A DNA stretch of 10,336 bases from NCBI GenBank assembly GCA_027364495.1, contig DAHXPE010000445.1:1-10336 (forward strand), read 5' to 3'. The position numbers and the translations under genes were made by a program. Under the pieces are notes generated by a model. It was not told the DNA's origin. It was given only the letters and a program-made list of their open reading frames with translations, and made no database searches. This document shows positions 1 to 5,881 of the stretch, one piece after another. The DNA is from Candidatus Heimdallarchaeota archaeon. Lineage in GTDB: Archaea; Asgardarchaeota; Heimdallarchaeia; Hodarchaeales; LC-3. Numbering within the stretch: position 1 is the first letter of the stretch; each line of letters starts with the position of its first letter.

Positions 1-324
1 TGCTAATGCGGGACAAATATCGACGTCCACATTTCAGTAATGTCTTATCATTTTTAGTAATACTTGTAGGAAATCATGTAGGAAATAATATCATAAATGG
101 AATTCTTAGAGCTTATTATTCCATTTTTCAAATTATTGGTAGTCCCATTCTGGGAATATGGTCTGATAAATTATGCAGATCTAGAAGAAATAAATAGAAT
201 CACGATATCGTCGTAAAAAAATTCCTATCTAGATGATATTACTATAAAATATTCAAGAACTAAAAATTTGGGGCAAAATTCTGGTGCTGAAAATGTGGAC
301 GTCGATATTTGTCCCGCATTAGCA
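1..324. repeat. 37/38-bp inverted repeat bracketing an MFS fragment (possible MITE-like element)
   Basis: The first 37 bases of the window (beginning tgctaatgcgggacaaat) recur as their reverse complement at 287-324. The only difference is one extra T in an A/T run near the inner end. The 250 bases between the arms are not palindromic and hold the end of an MFS-like reading frame. The left arm begins at base 1, so the repeat may extend beyond the window and no target-site duplication can be looked for on that side. The arrangement fits a small non-autonomous element with long terminal inverted repeats, or a local inversion/duplication. If this is a contig end, it could also be a fold-back assembly or amplification chimera. 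No transposase is visible. Confidence 0.75.
6..197 (+). pseudogene. Major facilitator superfamily transporter, N-terminal fragment
   Basis: This is a 63-codon reading frame. From about residue 12 on it looks like the end of TM1, the TM1-TM2 loop and TM2 of an MFS permease, ending in a motif-A-like loop (G50-I-W-S-D54-K, then R58, R60 and R61 of a GRR-like basic tract). It stops at TAG right after that loop, where an intact MFS protein of about 400 residues would continue through ten more helices. The first 11 residues are encoded by the inverted-repeat arm and are Arg-rich and unlike an MFS N-terminus, so the coding sequence appears joined to the repeat at about base 37. I see no continuation in other frames downstream. 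It is most likely a non-functional remnant; the family call rests on motif A and hydrophobicity only. Confidence 0.5.
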
Positions 325-399
325 GGATTACTCTGAAATACCCTATTAGGACTACCTTCTTCCATTAAAAATGCTTTTATTTCTAAAATAAAATTAAAT

Positions 400-1086
400 T
401 TAAAATTTTTTCTCATTTTTAATAGTATCTTTATTATAAACTAAACCTGAACGTTTATCACCTCTTAACATGTCGATATCATAACCAAAACCTTCGCATG
501 AGGGAATATCTAAAAGAACAAATTTTGTTTCAGTATCAGCCTGAAGCGATAGTAGCGGTTCTAAATCTATTCTTGCCTGATCCTTCTTACCAATTTTTTG
601 TCCATTTACATCTAGTTGGCCATCAGTAACATAGATGAATGTTCTTCTTTTCTGAGCTGGAGTATAATCAATTTTTAAATCTTTATCCAAAGTTGACATA
701 TAAATTGTAGCGTCTGTATGAAATGAAACAGTATTAGCAATCGTACCCGAGGCTACTGGAAACAGATGGTTTTTGAAATCCTGGTTTGAATAGGATAATT
801 GATCATAACTTGGTTTTAAATCGTGTTTGTCTGGAAAAAGCCATATTTGATAAAATTTTACTGTATCTGCCCCATAGTTATATTCAGAATGTGTTAATCC
901 AGTCCCAGCAGACATCCTTTGAACATCACCAGCCTTAATATGTGCAATATTACCCATACTATCTTTGTGGGTCATCTCTCATTCTAAAACCAATGTTATA
1001 ATTTCCATTTCTTTATGAGGATGTGTTGGAAATCCAGTCCCAGGTTTTACAATATCATCATTAAATACTCTTAATGCTTCAAATCT
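400..1086 (-). pseudogene. Pirin family protein (YhhW-like bicupin), disrupted
   Basis: Pirins are two-cupin iron proteins, some with quercetin 2,3-dioxygenase activity. Reading down from 1086, the frame gives [10 protein letters not shown], then [16 protein letters not shown], which is the canonical start of the first cupin with two metal-binding His (HPH). An in-frame TGA (979-981) then falls exactly where the family has Gly in LEGEMTHKDSMGN. After the stop the frame continues as a good pirin for 191 codons, with the second metal pair in TGLTHSE (His and Glu) and the GDVQRMSAGTG motif. The usual N-terminal 40-50 residues are missing: upstream is an in-frame TAG (1099-1101) and repeat DNA. 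The C-terminus runs about 30 residues past the normal pirin end (after FVLLDIP) into a charged tail. A single G-to-T change explains the stop, but the lost 5' end argues for a true pseudogene. Translation from Met at 975 would give a cupin without its HPH ligands. Confidence 0.8.
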
Positions 1087-1165
1087 ATTGACTTTAATCT
1101 ATTGACTTTATAAATTAATTTCCATCTAAATTGACTTCAAATCTATTGACTTTATAAATTAATTT
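1077..1165. repeat. Nested direct repeats, 44-bp period
   Basis: A 26-base string (aatctattgactttataaa plus attaattt) occurs identically at 1096-1121 and 1140-1165, giving a 44-bp period. A 20-base string starting cttcaaatctattgac is present at 1077-1096 and 1135-1154. The core atctattgacttta thus appears three times. Between the units, ttccatctaaattgac at 1120-1135 matches 1339-1354 inside the DUF427 gene, where it encodes VNLDGK on the minus strand. The array sits where the 5' end of the pirin gene should be. It looks like slippage or recombination debris rather than a CRISPR or a regulatory iteron array. Confidence 0.75.
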
Positions 1166-1212
1166 TTCGAAAGTTAAAAAATAATCTTTATTTTTCAAAT
1201 AAAGCATTTTAG

Positions 1213-1980
1213 TTAATATTTTCCTTTATATTCATTATTTACATATAAATCGACGTTCCAAAAACAAATGTAGCCTTTAACTGGTATTGCATCTAATAAT
1301 GGGTCTAAATAAGACCAAGCAACATCTTTATACGTTTTTCCATCTAAATTGACATTCCAATATGAAGCTATTCCTTTATATGGACAAATTGATGAAGTAT
1401 CAGTTTTTTCTAATAAATTCATCTTGATATCATCAGTAGGAATATAATATCGAACTCTGAAATCAGTTTCAAATAATGCTATACTTCGTGTTGATTCAGC
1501 AATAACAGTATCATCTATTTTAAAATGAATCAATCTTGAAGTAGGTCTGGTGTCAATTCTATGAAAAGGATTTCTTGGATGACCGATTAATTCCACGTCT
1601 TCCTCTAAAATTTTACTTACAGCTTCCCATTTAAATCCAATATAGCCAATAAGCTTCCTATATTCACCTTGAGATGACTTATTGAAAGAATAAGCGGCAT
1701 TATTTATTTGTTTATTATTCACTTTAAGGTGCCAATACTGAAACATTTCCTGTTTTCCTTTATAATCAGATTCGATGAAATATTGGATTTGGACATCAGA
1801 TTTATCAAAAAAGTAAACGAGTTCCCTACCATTAGTATCAAACAGTAATAAGGGAGCATAAGAATCTGCAATAAGGATATTCTCAATATAAACTCTAATC
1901 CACTTTTCAGTGGGTACAACAAATGGATAATTAAAAACTTTTTGCGTTTCAAAATTAAGTTGAGGATTAAGATTTGACAT
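1213..1980 (-). CDS. DUF427 domain protein (tandem DUF427)
   Basis: This 255-residue protein has two copies of the DUF427 fold (PF04248), small beta-barrel-like domains common in bacteria and archaea with no firmly assigned biochemical role. The C-terminal copy (about residues 145-250) is the better conserved. It has AESTRSIALFE, the RVRYYIPTDDIKMNLLE stretch, then the hallmark CPYKGIASYWNV (C199-P-Y-K-G) and DVAWSYLDPL, and ends with WNVDLYV. The N-terminal copy (about 25-120) is diverged: it keeps IADSYAPLLLFD, a YF/FI strand pair and YWHLKVNN but has lost the CPYKG motif. Length suits the two-domain form of the family. The start at 1980 is supported by an AT-rich upstream region with a TATA-like box and no closer in-frame Met. 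No signal peptide or membrane segment is visible. It is divergently arranged with the radical SAM gene, and the pirin remnant lies downstream on the same strand. Confidence 0.88.
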   Translation of the reverse strand: MSNLNPQLNFETQKVFNYPFVVPTEKWIRVYIENILIADSYAPLLLFDTNGRELVYFFDKSDVQIQYFIESDYKGKQEMFQYWHLKVNNKQINNAAYSFNKSSQGEYRKLIGYIGFKWEAVSKILEEDVELIGHPRNPFHRIDTRPTSRLIHFKIDDTVIAESTRSIALFETDFRVRYYIPTDDIKMNLLEKTDTSSICPYKGIASYWNVNLDGKTYKDVAWSYLDPLLDAIPVKGYICFWNVDLYVNNEYKGKY

Positions 1981-2096
1981 ATGATTATAATTTCATTACG
2001 TATTAAAAATGGTAAGTTATATCAACTAATTTTAGCCATCTTAATTATTGAGTGCAAAAGATTATAAATTTTGGTCTCGATTATTAGTGGAACCTG
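1981..2096. promoter_or_regulatory. Divergent intergenic region with TATA-like boxes
   Basis: These 116 bases separate the starts of the DUF427 gene (leftward) and the radical SAM gene (rightward). On the plus strand, attataaatt at 2061-2070 is centred about 31 nt before the ATG at 2097, which would place transcription start at or just before the start codon (leaderless or very short leader). On the minus strand, gttgatataac (2016-2026) lies about 40 nt before the DUF427 ATG. Neither start has a clear Shine-Dalgarno. The calls rest on archaeal TATA spacing alone. Confidence 0.4.
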
Positions 2097-3158
2097 ATGA
2101 TTGCATCTCATGAAAAAATTCCTGAAGAAATTCTCTTTGCACCTCATAAAAAAGAGGGCACTTTTATTTGTAGAATTTGTTCTAAGGCATGTGTTTTAGA
2201 AAAAGAGGAAATTGGTTATTGCGGGGTAAGAATAAATACTGGAGAACGGATCATTTCAAAAACATATGGTCTTACCACTGGAATAAGTATCGATCCTATA
2301 GAAAAAAAACCTCTTTATCATTTTCAACCTGGAACTGATACTCTGTCTATCGGTGGGATTGGTTGCAACTTAAGCTGCTCATTTTGTCAAAACTTTACAA
2401 CTTCCCAAGACCGAAGTAAGCTTGGCGCAACCTTTTTAGAAAAACATTCTCCTGAAGAGATTGTGAATATAGCTTTAATGAAAAAACTACCATCAATTAG
2501 CGTCACATATAATGAACCAACAATTAATATTGAATATGTTGTTGATATTGCAAAATTAGCGCATGATGCAGGATTAAAAGTTATTGCTGTTACGAATGGT
2601 TTTCTGCAAACTAAAATAGCTGAATATTTGGCAAAATATATAGATGCTGCTAACATTGATTTTAAAGGAGATAAAAAATTTTACAGAGAAATTTGTGATG
2701 GAAGACAAACTCCTGTTAAAAAAACGATCGAACATTGGTTTGATTCCGGCGTTCATATTGAGCTAACAACTCTTGTTATTCCTTCTTATAATGACTCTGA
2801 TATGTTTATTAAAGAAGAGGCTAATTGGATGGTTACTAGGCTACGAAAGGATGTTCCGTTGCATTTCTCTAGATTTTACCCAATGTACCTCTTAAATGAT
2901 ATTCCACCTACTCCATTAAACACGTTATTGAAATGCAAAAAGATTGCTAAGGAAGAAGGATTGCAATATATATATATAGGGAATGTTGGTTCTCAGGTTG
3001 ATGATAATACTTATTGTGCTAATTGCGGTGAAGTGTTAATTGAACGGGGTACCAATGTATTTCTACGAAGGAAAGGATATGAGACCAAAATAAGAAATTT
3101 AGATTTGAAAAATAATGTGTGTTTGAGTTGTGGTCAAAAAGCTCCGTTTACTGATTAA
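2097..3158 (+). CDS. amrS: AmmeMemoRadiSam-system radical SAM enzyme (AmrS, COG1180)
   Basis: This 353-residue radical SAM protein belongs to the group historically annotated as pyruvate-formate-lyase-activating-enzyme homologue. An N-terminal Cys cluster (C25, C28, C32, C42: CRICSKAC...GYCGVR) precedes the core. The SAM/4Fe-4S motif is CxxxCxxC at C90, C94 and C97 within GCNLSCSFCQN. Other core motifs are VTYNEPT (136-142), TNGF (166-169) and DAANIDFKG (183-191). A C-terminal zinc-ribbon-like pair (C307/C310 and C342/C345) follows, which is usual for AmrS and absent from true PflA. Length is typical. In many archaea this enzyme works with MEMO1- and AMMECR1-family proteins; neither is encoded here and its substrate is not known to me. 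The start at 2097 is the first Met of the frame that leaves room for the TATA-like box. The thioredoxin-like gene follows after 52 bp on the same strand and may be co-transcribed. Confidence 0.92.
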   Translation: MIASHEKIPEEILFAPHKKEGTFICRICSKACVLEKEEIGYCGVRINTGERIISKTYGLTTGISIDPIEKKPLYHFQPGTDTLSIGGIGCNLSCSFCQNFTTSQDRSKLGATFLEKHSPEEIVNIALMKKLPSISVTYNEPTINIEYVVDIAKLAHDAGLKVIAVTNGFLQTKIAEYLAKYIDAANIDFKGDKKFYREICDGRQTPVKKTIEHWFDSGVHIELTTLVIPSYNDSDMFIKEEANWMVTRLRKDVPLHFSRFYPMYLLNDIPPTPLNTLLKCKKIAKEEGLQYIYIGNVGSQVDDNTYCANCGEVLIERGTNVFLRRKGYETKIRNLDLKNNVCLSCGQKAPFTD

Positions 3159-3210
3159 ATACTCAAAAATATATTAAAGCAGTCTTTTAAAATAGTAATC
3201 AGGGATTAAA

Positions 3211-3639
3211 ATGTATCTTAAAAGTTTATTTAAAAAATCTGATAAGAATGACATTCCAAAAACTGTCCTTTTTGACTATATTCAGAAAGATAAGAAATTT
3301 TTAGATTCTTATAAAAAATATAAGGTTCAAACTGACATAGTAAATAGAGTAAACTCAATACTTGATTCAGGTAAAATGGTTATTGTGTCAGCCTATTGGT
3401 GCCCTGATTGCAGGAATAATGTTCCTAAAATGGCTAAAATATCCGAAGAATTATCCAATTGGTCCTTTAAAATTATGGATCGAGATGACGAAGGCGTAAA
3501 GGAGAGATATACTATTAAAAAAATTCCCACCTTTATTATTTATGATAATTGTGGCAACGAATTTGGTCGAATTATAGAAAATCCTACTTCAGGTTCATTA
3601 GAACAAGATCTACTGAATATTGTTACAATAACTAATTAA
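3211..3639 (+). CDS. Small thioredoxin-fold protein with CPDC active site
   Basis: The protein is 142 residues long with a thioredoxin-like fold from about residue 40 on. It has a beta strand MVIVSAYW, then the redox motif W63-C64-P-D-C67 at the start of a helix, strand WSFKIMDRDDE, the cis-proline motif KKIPTFIIY (P106), and a final beta hairpin NCGNEFGRI and helix. It therefore has the parts needed for dithiol/disulphide chemistry, but CPDC instead of CGPC points to a divergent thioredoxin-like family rather than a general thioredoxin. The first 40 residues are Lys-rich, with no signal peptide, so the protein should be cytoplasmic. A TATA-like stretch (aatatattaaag, 3168-3179) lies about 35 nt before the start, so it may have its own promoter as well as readthrough from the radical SAM gene. 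It could keep the Fe-S enzyme upstream or its target reduced, but that is inference from position only. Confidence 0.85.
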   Translation: MYLKSLFKKSDKNDIPKTVLFDYIQKDKKFLDSYKKYKVQTDIVNRVNSILDSGKMVIVSAYWCPDCRNNVPKMAKISEELSNWSFKIMDRDDEGVKERYTIKKIPTFIIYDNCGNEFGRIIENPTSGSLEQDLLNIVTITN

Positions 3640-3640
3640 T

Positions 3641-3692
3641 ACCTGTAAAAATTTTAGTTGTTTTTTTAATTTATTCTACTATTACTAAACTT
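3641..3692. terminator. T-rich convergent spacer, likely terminator for the thioredoxin gene
   Basis: This is the short spacer between two convergent genes. On the plus strand it contains ttgttttttttaattt-like sequence around 3657-3672 with a run of seven or more T, as expected for archaeal factor-light termination. There is no strong hairpin. On the minus strand it is also AT-rich, with a short T-run (aaattttt, from 3647-3655). Confidence 0.4.
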
Positions 3693-4409
3693 TTATTTAA
3701 GCAATTTATTTTCTAGATCAATTGCTTTAGCAAATAAAATATTATTTTCTAAATGAATATGCAAATGTAAATTCTCTTCAAATTCATTAAGCATCGAATA
3801 GGTGACTTTGTACGTCTTACAGGCATCTTGAGGAGGTAAAAAATCATTTGACAATGTCCTCATTGCTTCGAAAGCATTTCCTGCATCGATGTGCTCTTGT
3901 TCCATCATCGCAATTGGATTTTGAATTGTACCGAACATTGGTGGATTCAATTTTTTGTTAAAATCCTCACTTTCAACAATTTGTCTGATATAGGGAAATA
4001 ATATCTGTTCCTCTTTTTCCATGTGCGATAAAAGCTCCTGTCTAACCTGTGAAAATAATTGTTTTATTTCTTTTAATTCAGGATGATTATCACCATGTTT
4101 TGTCACTGTTTTGGTTAAAAATTCATTTATTGCAGGTAAATTCTTACGTACATATATATGCTGGGTATTAACTATATAAGCAATTAAAAAATCTAATTTC
4201 CAATCGCCATAATTCTGTTCTGGACGTGAATTTGTTGCATTTAATTTAATTTCTTCTAAAACATCAGATGAATTTAAATTTCTTTCTTCACACGCCGTAT
4301 CCAATGTTTTTTTTCCTCCACAGCAAAAATCCATATTATATTTTTTAAAAACAATAGCTGATCTATAATCTTCCGTTGTTATCTCTGCTAGGGTCATTTT
4401 TGCATCCAT
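3693..4409 (-). CDS. ric: Iron-sulfur cluster repair di-iron protein (RIC/ScdA/YtfE)
   Basis: RIC proteins repair Fe-S clusters damaged by nitric oxide or oxidants, using a hemerythrin-type di-iron centre. This 238-residue protein has the full layout. The N-terminal ScdA_N (DUF542) domain covers residues 1-55, with its signature NMDFCCGGKKTLDTAC (C29-C30-G-G). A linker and a four-helix hemerythrin-like domain follow. Likely iron ligands are H84 (NTQHIYVR), H129 and E133 (LLSHMEKEE), H173 (MEQEHIDAG), and H217 and E221 (HIHLENNILF). H84, H129 and E133 fall at the same numbers as in E. coli YtfE, and the last pair matches its HxxxE. The length is normal and the protein is cytoplasmic. The upstream gap is AT-rich with no clear Shine-Dalgarno. 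The gene converges with the thioredoxin-like gene. Confidence in the family is very high; the physiological stress (NO, oxygen) is not visible here. I use ric as a generic symbol. Confidence 0.95.
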   Translation of the reverse strand: MDAKMTLAEITTEDYRSAIVFKKYNMDFCCGGKKTLDTACEERNLNSSDVLEEIKLNATNSRPEQNYGDWKLDFLIAYIVNTQHIYVRKNLPAINEFLTKTVTKHGDNHPELKEIKQLFSQVRQELLSHMEKEEQILFPYIRQIVESEDFNKKLNPPMFGTIQNPIAMMEQEHIDAGNAFEAMRTLSNDFLPPQDACKTYKVTYSMLNEFEENLHLHIHLENNILFAKAIDLENKLLK

Positions 4410-4766
4410 ATTTTATCAATCCAATAGTTTCCGTTTTCAATTAAAATTAATAAGGTTTTTTCAATTGATTTAACAATTGTGAATATTAATTAAAAACAAT
4501 CCCTGACAATTAAATAATCAGATTACAAAAAGATTAGTCCAACACTCGAGTTATTTACGTGGAATGGCAGGGATTGGAGGAAAAAAAAACATTTTTCAAA
4601 TCAATACTTTTCAAAAATAGTCATCATGAATCAGATACCTTTGTTCAATGCCACCATCATGGTAATTGGATCAAATGGCTTATTAACTAATAAATAAACT
4701 TAGTAAATAATAGAATATAAAATATACAAATTAGAGGTAAGAATAAAACAACCAGGCGATTCAAGA
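4410..4766. other. Divergent intergenic region, 357 bp, no gene recognised
   Basis: This region lies between the divergent RIC and OCD/mu-crystallin genes. The left part (4440-4495) is AT-rich with two caattg palindromes 12 nt apart (4462-4485) and probably holds the RIC promoter on the minus strand. A 9-bp inverted repeat, caatccctg at 4497-4505 and cagggattg at 4568-4576, spans a 62-nt loop and could be an operator pair or chance. A small perfect palindrome accatcatggt lies around 4653-4663. A 23-codon ORF at 4626-4697 has no recognisable features. The right end holds the OCD promoter. No RNA gene is evident. Confidence 0.5.
4713..4727 (+). promoter_or_regulatory. TATA-like box for the OCD/mu-crystallin gene
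   Basis: The sequence gaatataaaatatac is the strongest TATA-like element in the gap. It is centred about 47 nt before the ATG at 4767, so transcription would begin near 4742-4746 with a short leader of about 20-25 nt. The leader has no Shine-Dalgarno at the usual spacing; the agaggt at 4733-4738 lies about 30 nt before the start and probably upstream of the transcript. Confidence 0.4.
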
Positions 4767-5717
4767 ATGTATCAAATCTTGACGGACAAAGAAGTCGAAA
4801 AATATTATAATTTTTCAAAAATAGTTTCCATCTATGAGAAGATATTTGTTGAAAAAAATGAAGGAACTTATATTTCACCTCCTCGTCATTCGGTTAAATC
4901 GGAAAAGGGATCTCTAGTTTTTACTATTGGAGGATCATCCTCAGAAGTAGAGAATGCTATTGGCTTTCGTGTTTACGATACATTTCCAGAAATTTTTGGA
5001 CAAAAAGTAGAAAAACCTCAATTAAATGTTGTTTTCAATAATACAAGTGGAGAATTAATGGGGATAATTATTGGAAACTTAATTGGTCCAATAAGGACCG
5101 CAGCCATTAATGCTCTTGCAATTAAAAAAATGAGTAATAAAAACGCAACCACTCTAGGTGTTATTGGTACTGGTAATCAAGCTCGTTGGCACGTAGAGGC
5201 AGTATGTGCTGTTAGAAACGTAAAACAAATTAAAGTTTTTTCAAGAAGACCGGAACTATGTGAGAAATTTGCTAGCTCAATGTCTGATAGATTAAAGATA
5301 GAAACCACTGCTTGTTCAACCAGTAAACAGGCTGTTAAAGATGTTGATATATTATTGTGCCTCACCACCAGCAGAACACCTGTTTTTAATTCCGAAGACA
5401 TCAGCCAGGGGACACATATTAATACTATAGGACCAAAATTTGTAGATGCTCATGAAATTCCATTGGATCTTATTCCTAAGACAAAATTTATTGTAACAGA
5501 TTCCATTGAGCAAACAAAAAGCTATTCAAGATCATTTTTCCTTACTGGAACACCAACTATGGATAGTATAATAGAATTGAGTGATATTGTCTCTGAAAAA
5601 GTAAAATTAAATCGGCAAACCACTGATATAAGTCTTTTTTCTTCTGTGGGACTTTCTGGAACTGAAGTAGTTCTTTCTAAATTTATTTTACAAGAATTTT
5701 CAAAGAATAAAAATTGA
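4767..5717 (+). CDS. Ornithine cyclodeaminase / mu-crystallin family NAD(P)-dependent enzyme
   Basis: This 316-residue protein matches the family along its whole length; members include ornithine cyclodeaminase, archaeal alanine dehydrogenase and ketimine reductases. It opens with LTDKEVEKYYNFSKIV, the usual start, which supports the ATG at 4767. The substrate-side domain contains SPPR (37-40) and GPIRTAAINALA, with the conserved carboxylate-binding Arg at R110. The Rossmann dinucleotide loop is GVIGTGNQA (131-139), followed by the VFSRRPE strand end. Later come DVDILLCLTTSRTPVF, INTIGPKF, FIVTDSIEQ and SLFSSVGLSGTEVV. Two details argue against a plain ornithine cyclodeaminase. The Lys usual in GxK of the substrate pocket is Arg68 (AIGFRVYDTF), and the GGDxPGKTEL-type loop of true ornithine cyclodeaminase is replaced by IGPKFVDAHEI. 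The substrate is therefore unassigned; a role in amino- or imino-acid metabolism is the family default. It is a single gene, divergent from RIC and convergent with the crotonase. Confidence 0.9.
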   Translation: MYQILTDKEVEKYYNFSKIVSIYEKIFVEKNEGTYISPPRHSVKSEKGSLVFTIGGSSSEVENAIGFRVYDTFPEIFGQKVEKPQLNVVFNNTSGELMGIIIGNLIGPIRTAAINALAIKKMSNKNATTLGVIGTGNQARWHVEAVCAVRNVKQIKVFSRRPELCEKFASSMSDRLKIETTACSTSKQAVKDVDILLCLTTSRTPVFNSEDISQGTHINTIGPKFVDAHEIPLDLIPKTKFIVTDSIEQTKSYSRSFFLTGTPTMDSIIELSDIVSEKVKLNRQTTDISLFSSVGLSGTEVVLSKFILQEFSKNKN

Positions 5718-5810
5718 ATTCCTTTCAATAATGTCTTCAATATTCAATTATAATTTTACAATTTTTGCTAAATACGGTTAAGAATATAAGTAAATCTACT
5801 GATATCCAAA

Positions 5811-5866
5811 AATCGAAGGAAAAAATTCGACTTTATACCACAATGTCTTTATAAAACAATTGGTAT
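5811..5866 (-). terminator. Possible terminator downstream of the crotonase gene
   Basis: On the minus strand, leaving the crotonase stop, the sequence contains a weak hairpin (ATACCA at 5861-5866 pairing with its complement at 5835-5840, about 20-nt loop). A T-run follows (gaattttttcc, about 5818-5828). The stem is only 6 bp, so the T-run is the more credible signal. The same 164-bp convergent spacer also has to end the OCD transcript; the plus strand there shows only scattered T-tracts (5750-5767). Confidence 0.3.
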
Positions 5867-5881
5867 GATTTACAAAATTGA

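Noticed and set aside
225..416. Minus-strand 63-codon frame across the right inverted-repeat arm
   Set aside because: It has no recognisable domain, crosses the repeat boundary, and overlaps the 3' end of the pirin remnant. The peptide looks like chance translation.
979..981. TGA in the pirin frame as a selenocysteine codon
   Set aside because: The family has Gly, not Cys, at this site, no selenocysteine insertion element is evident, and the N-terminus is missing as well, so gene decay explains it better.
1077..1165. CRISPR array
   Set aside because: Only two to three overlapping copies of different lengths, no regular unique spacers and no cas genes.
2387..2656. 89-codon minus-strand frame in the radical SAM gene
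   Set aside because: It lies opposite the conserved radical SAM core and has no independent support.
4626..4697. 23-codon ORF in the RIC-OCD gap
   Set aside because: It is too short, with no ribosome binding site or recognisable pattern; such frames are expected by chance.
4593..4826. Shared string ttttcaaaaatagt upstream of and inside the OCD gene
   Set aside because: It is low-complexity AT sequence in different reading contexts, so coincidence is likely.
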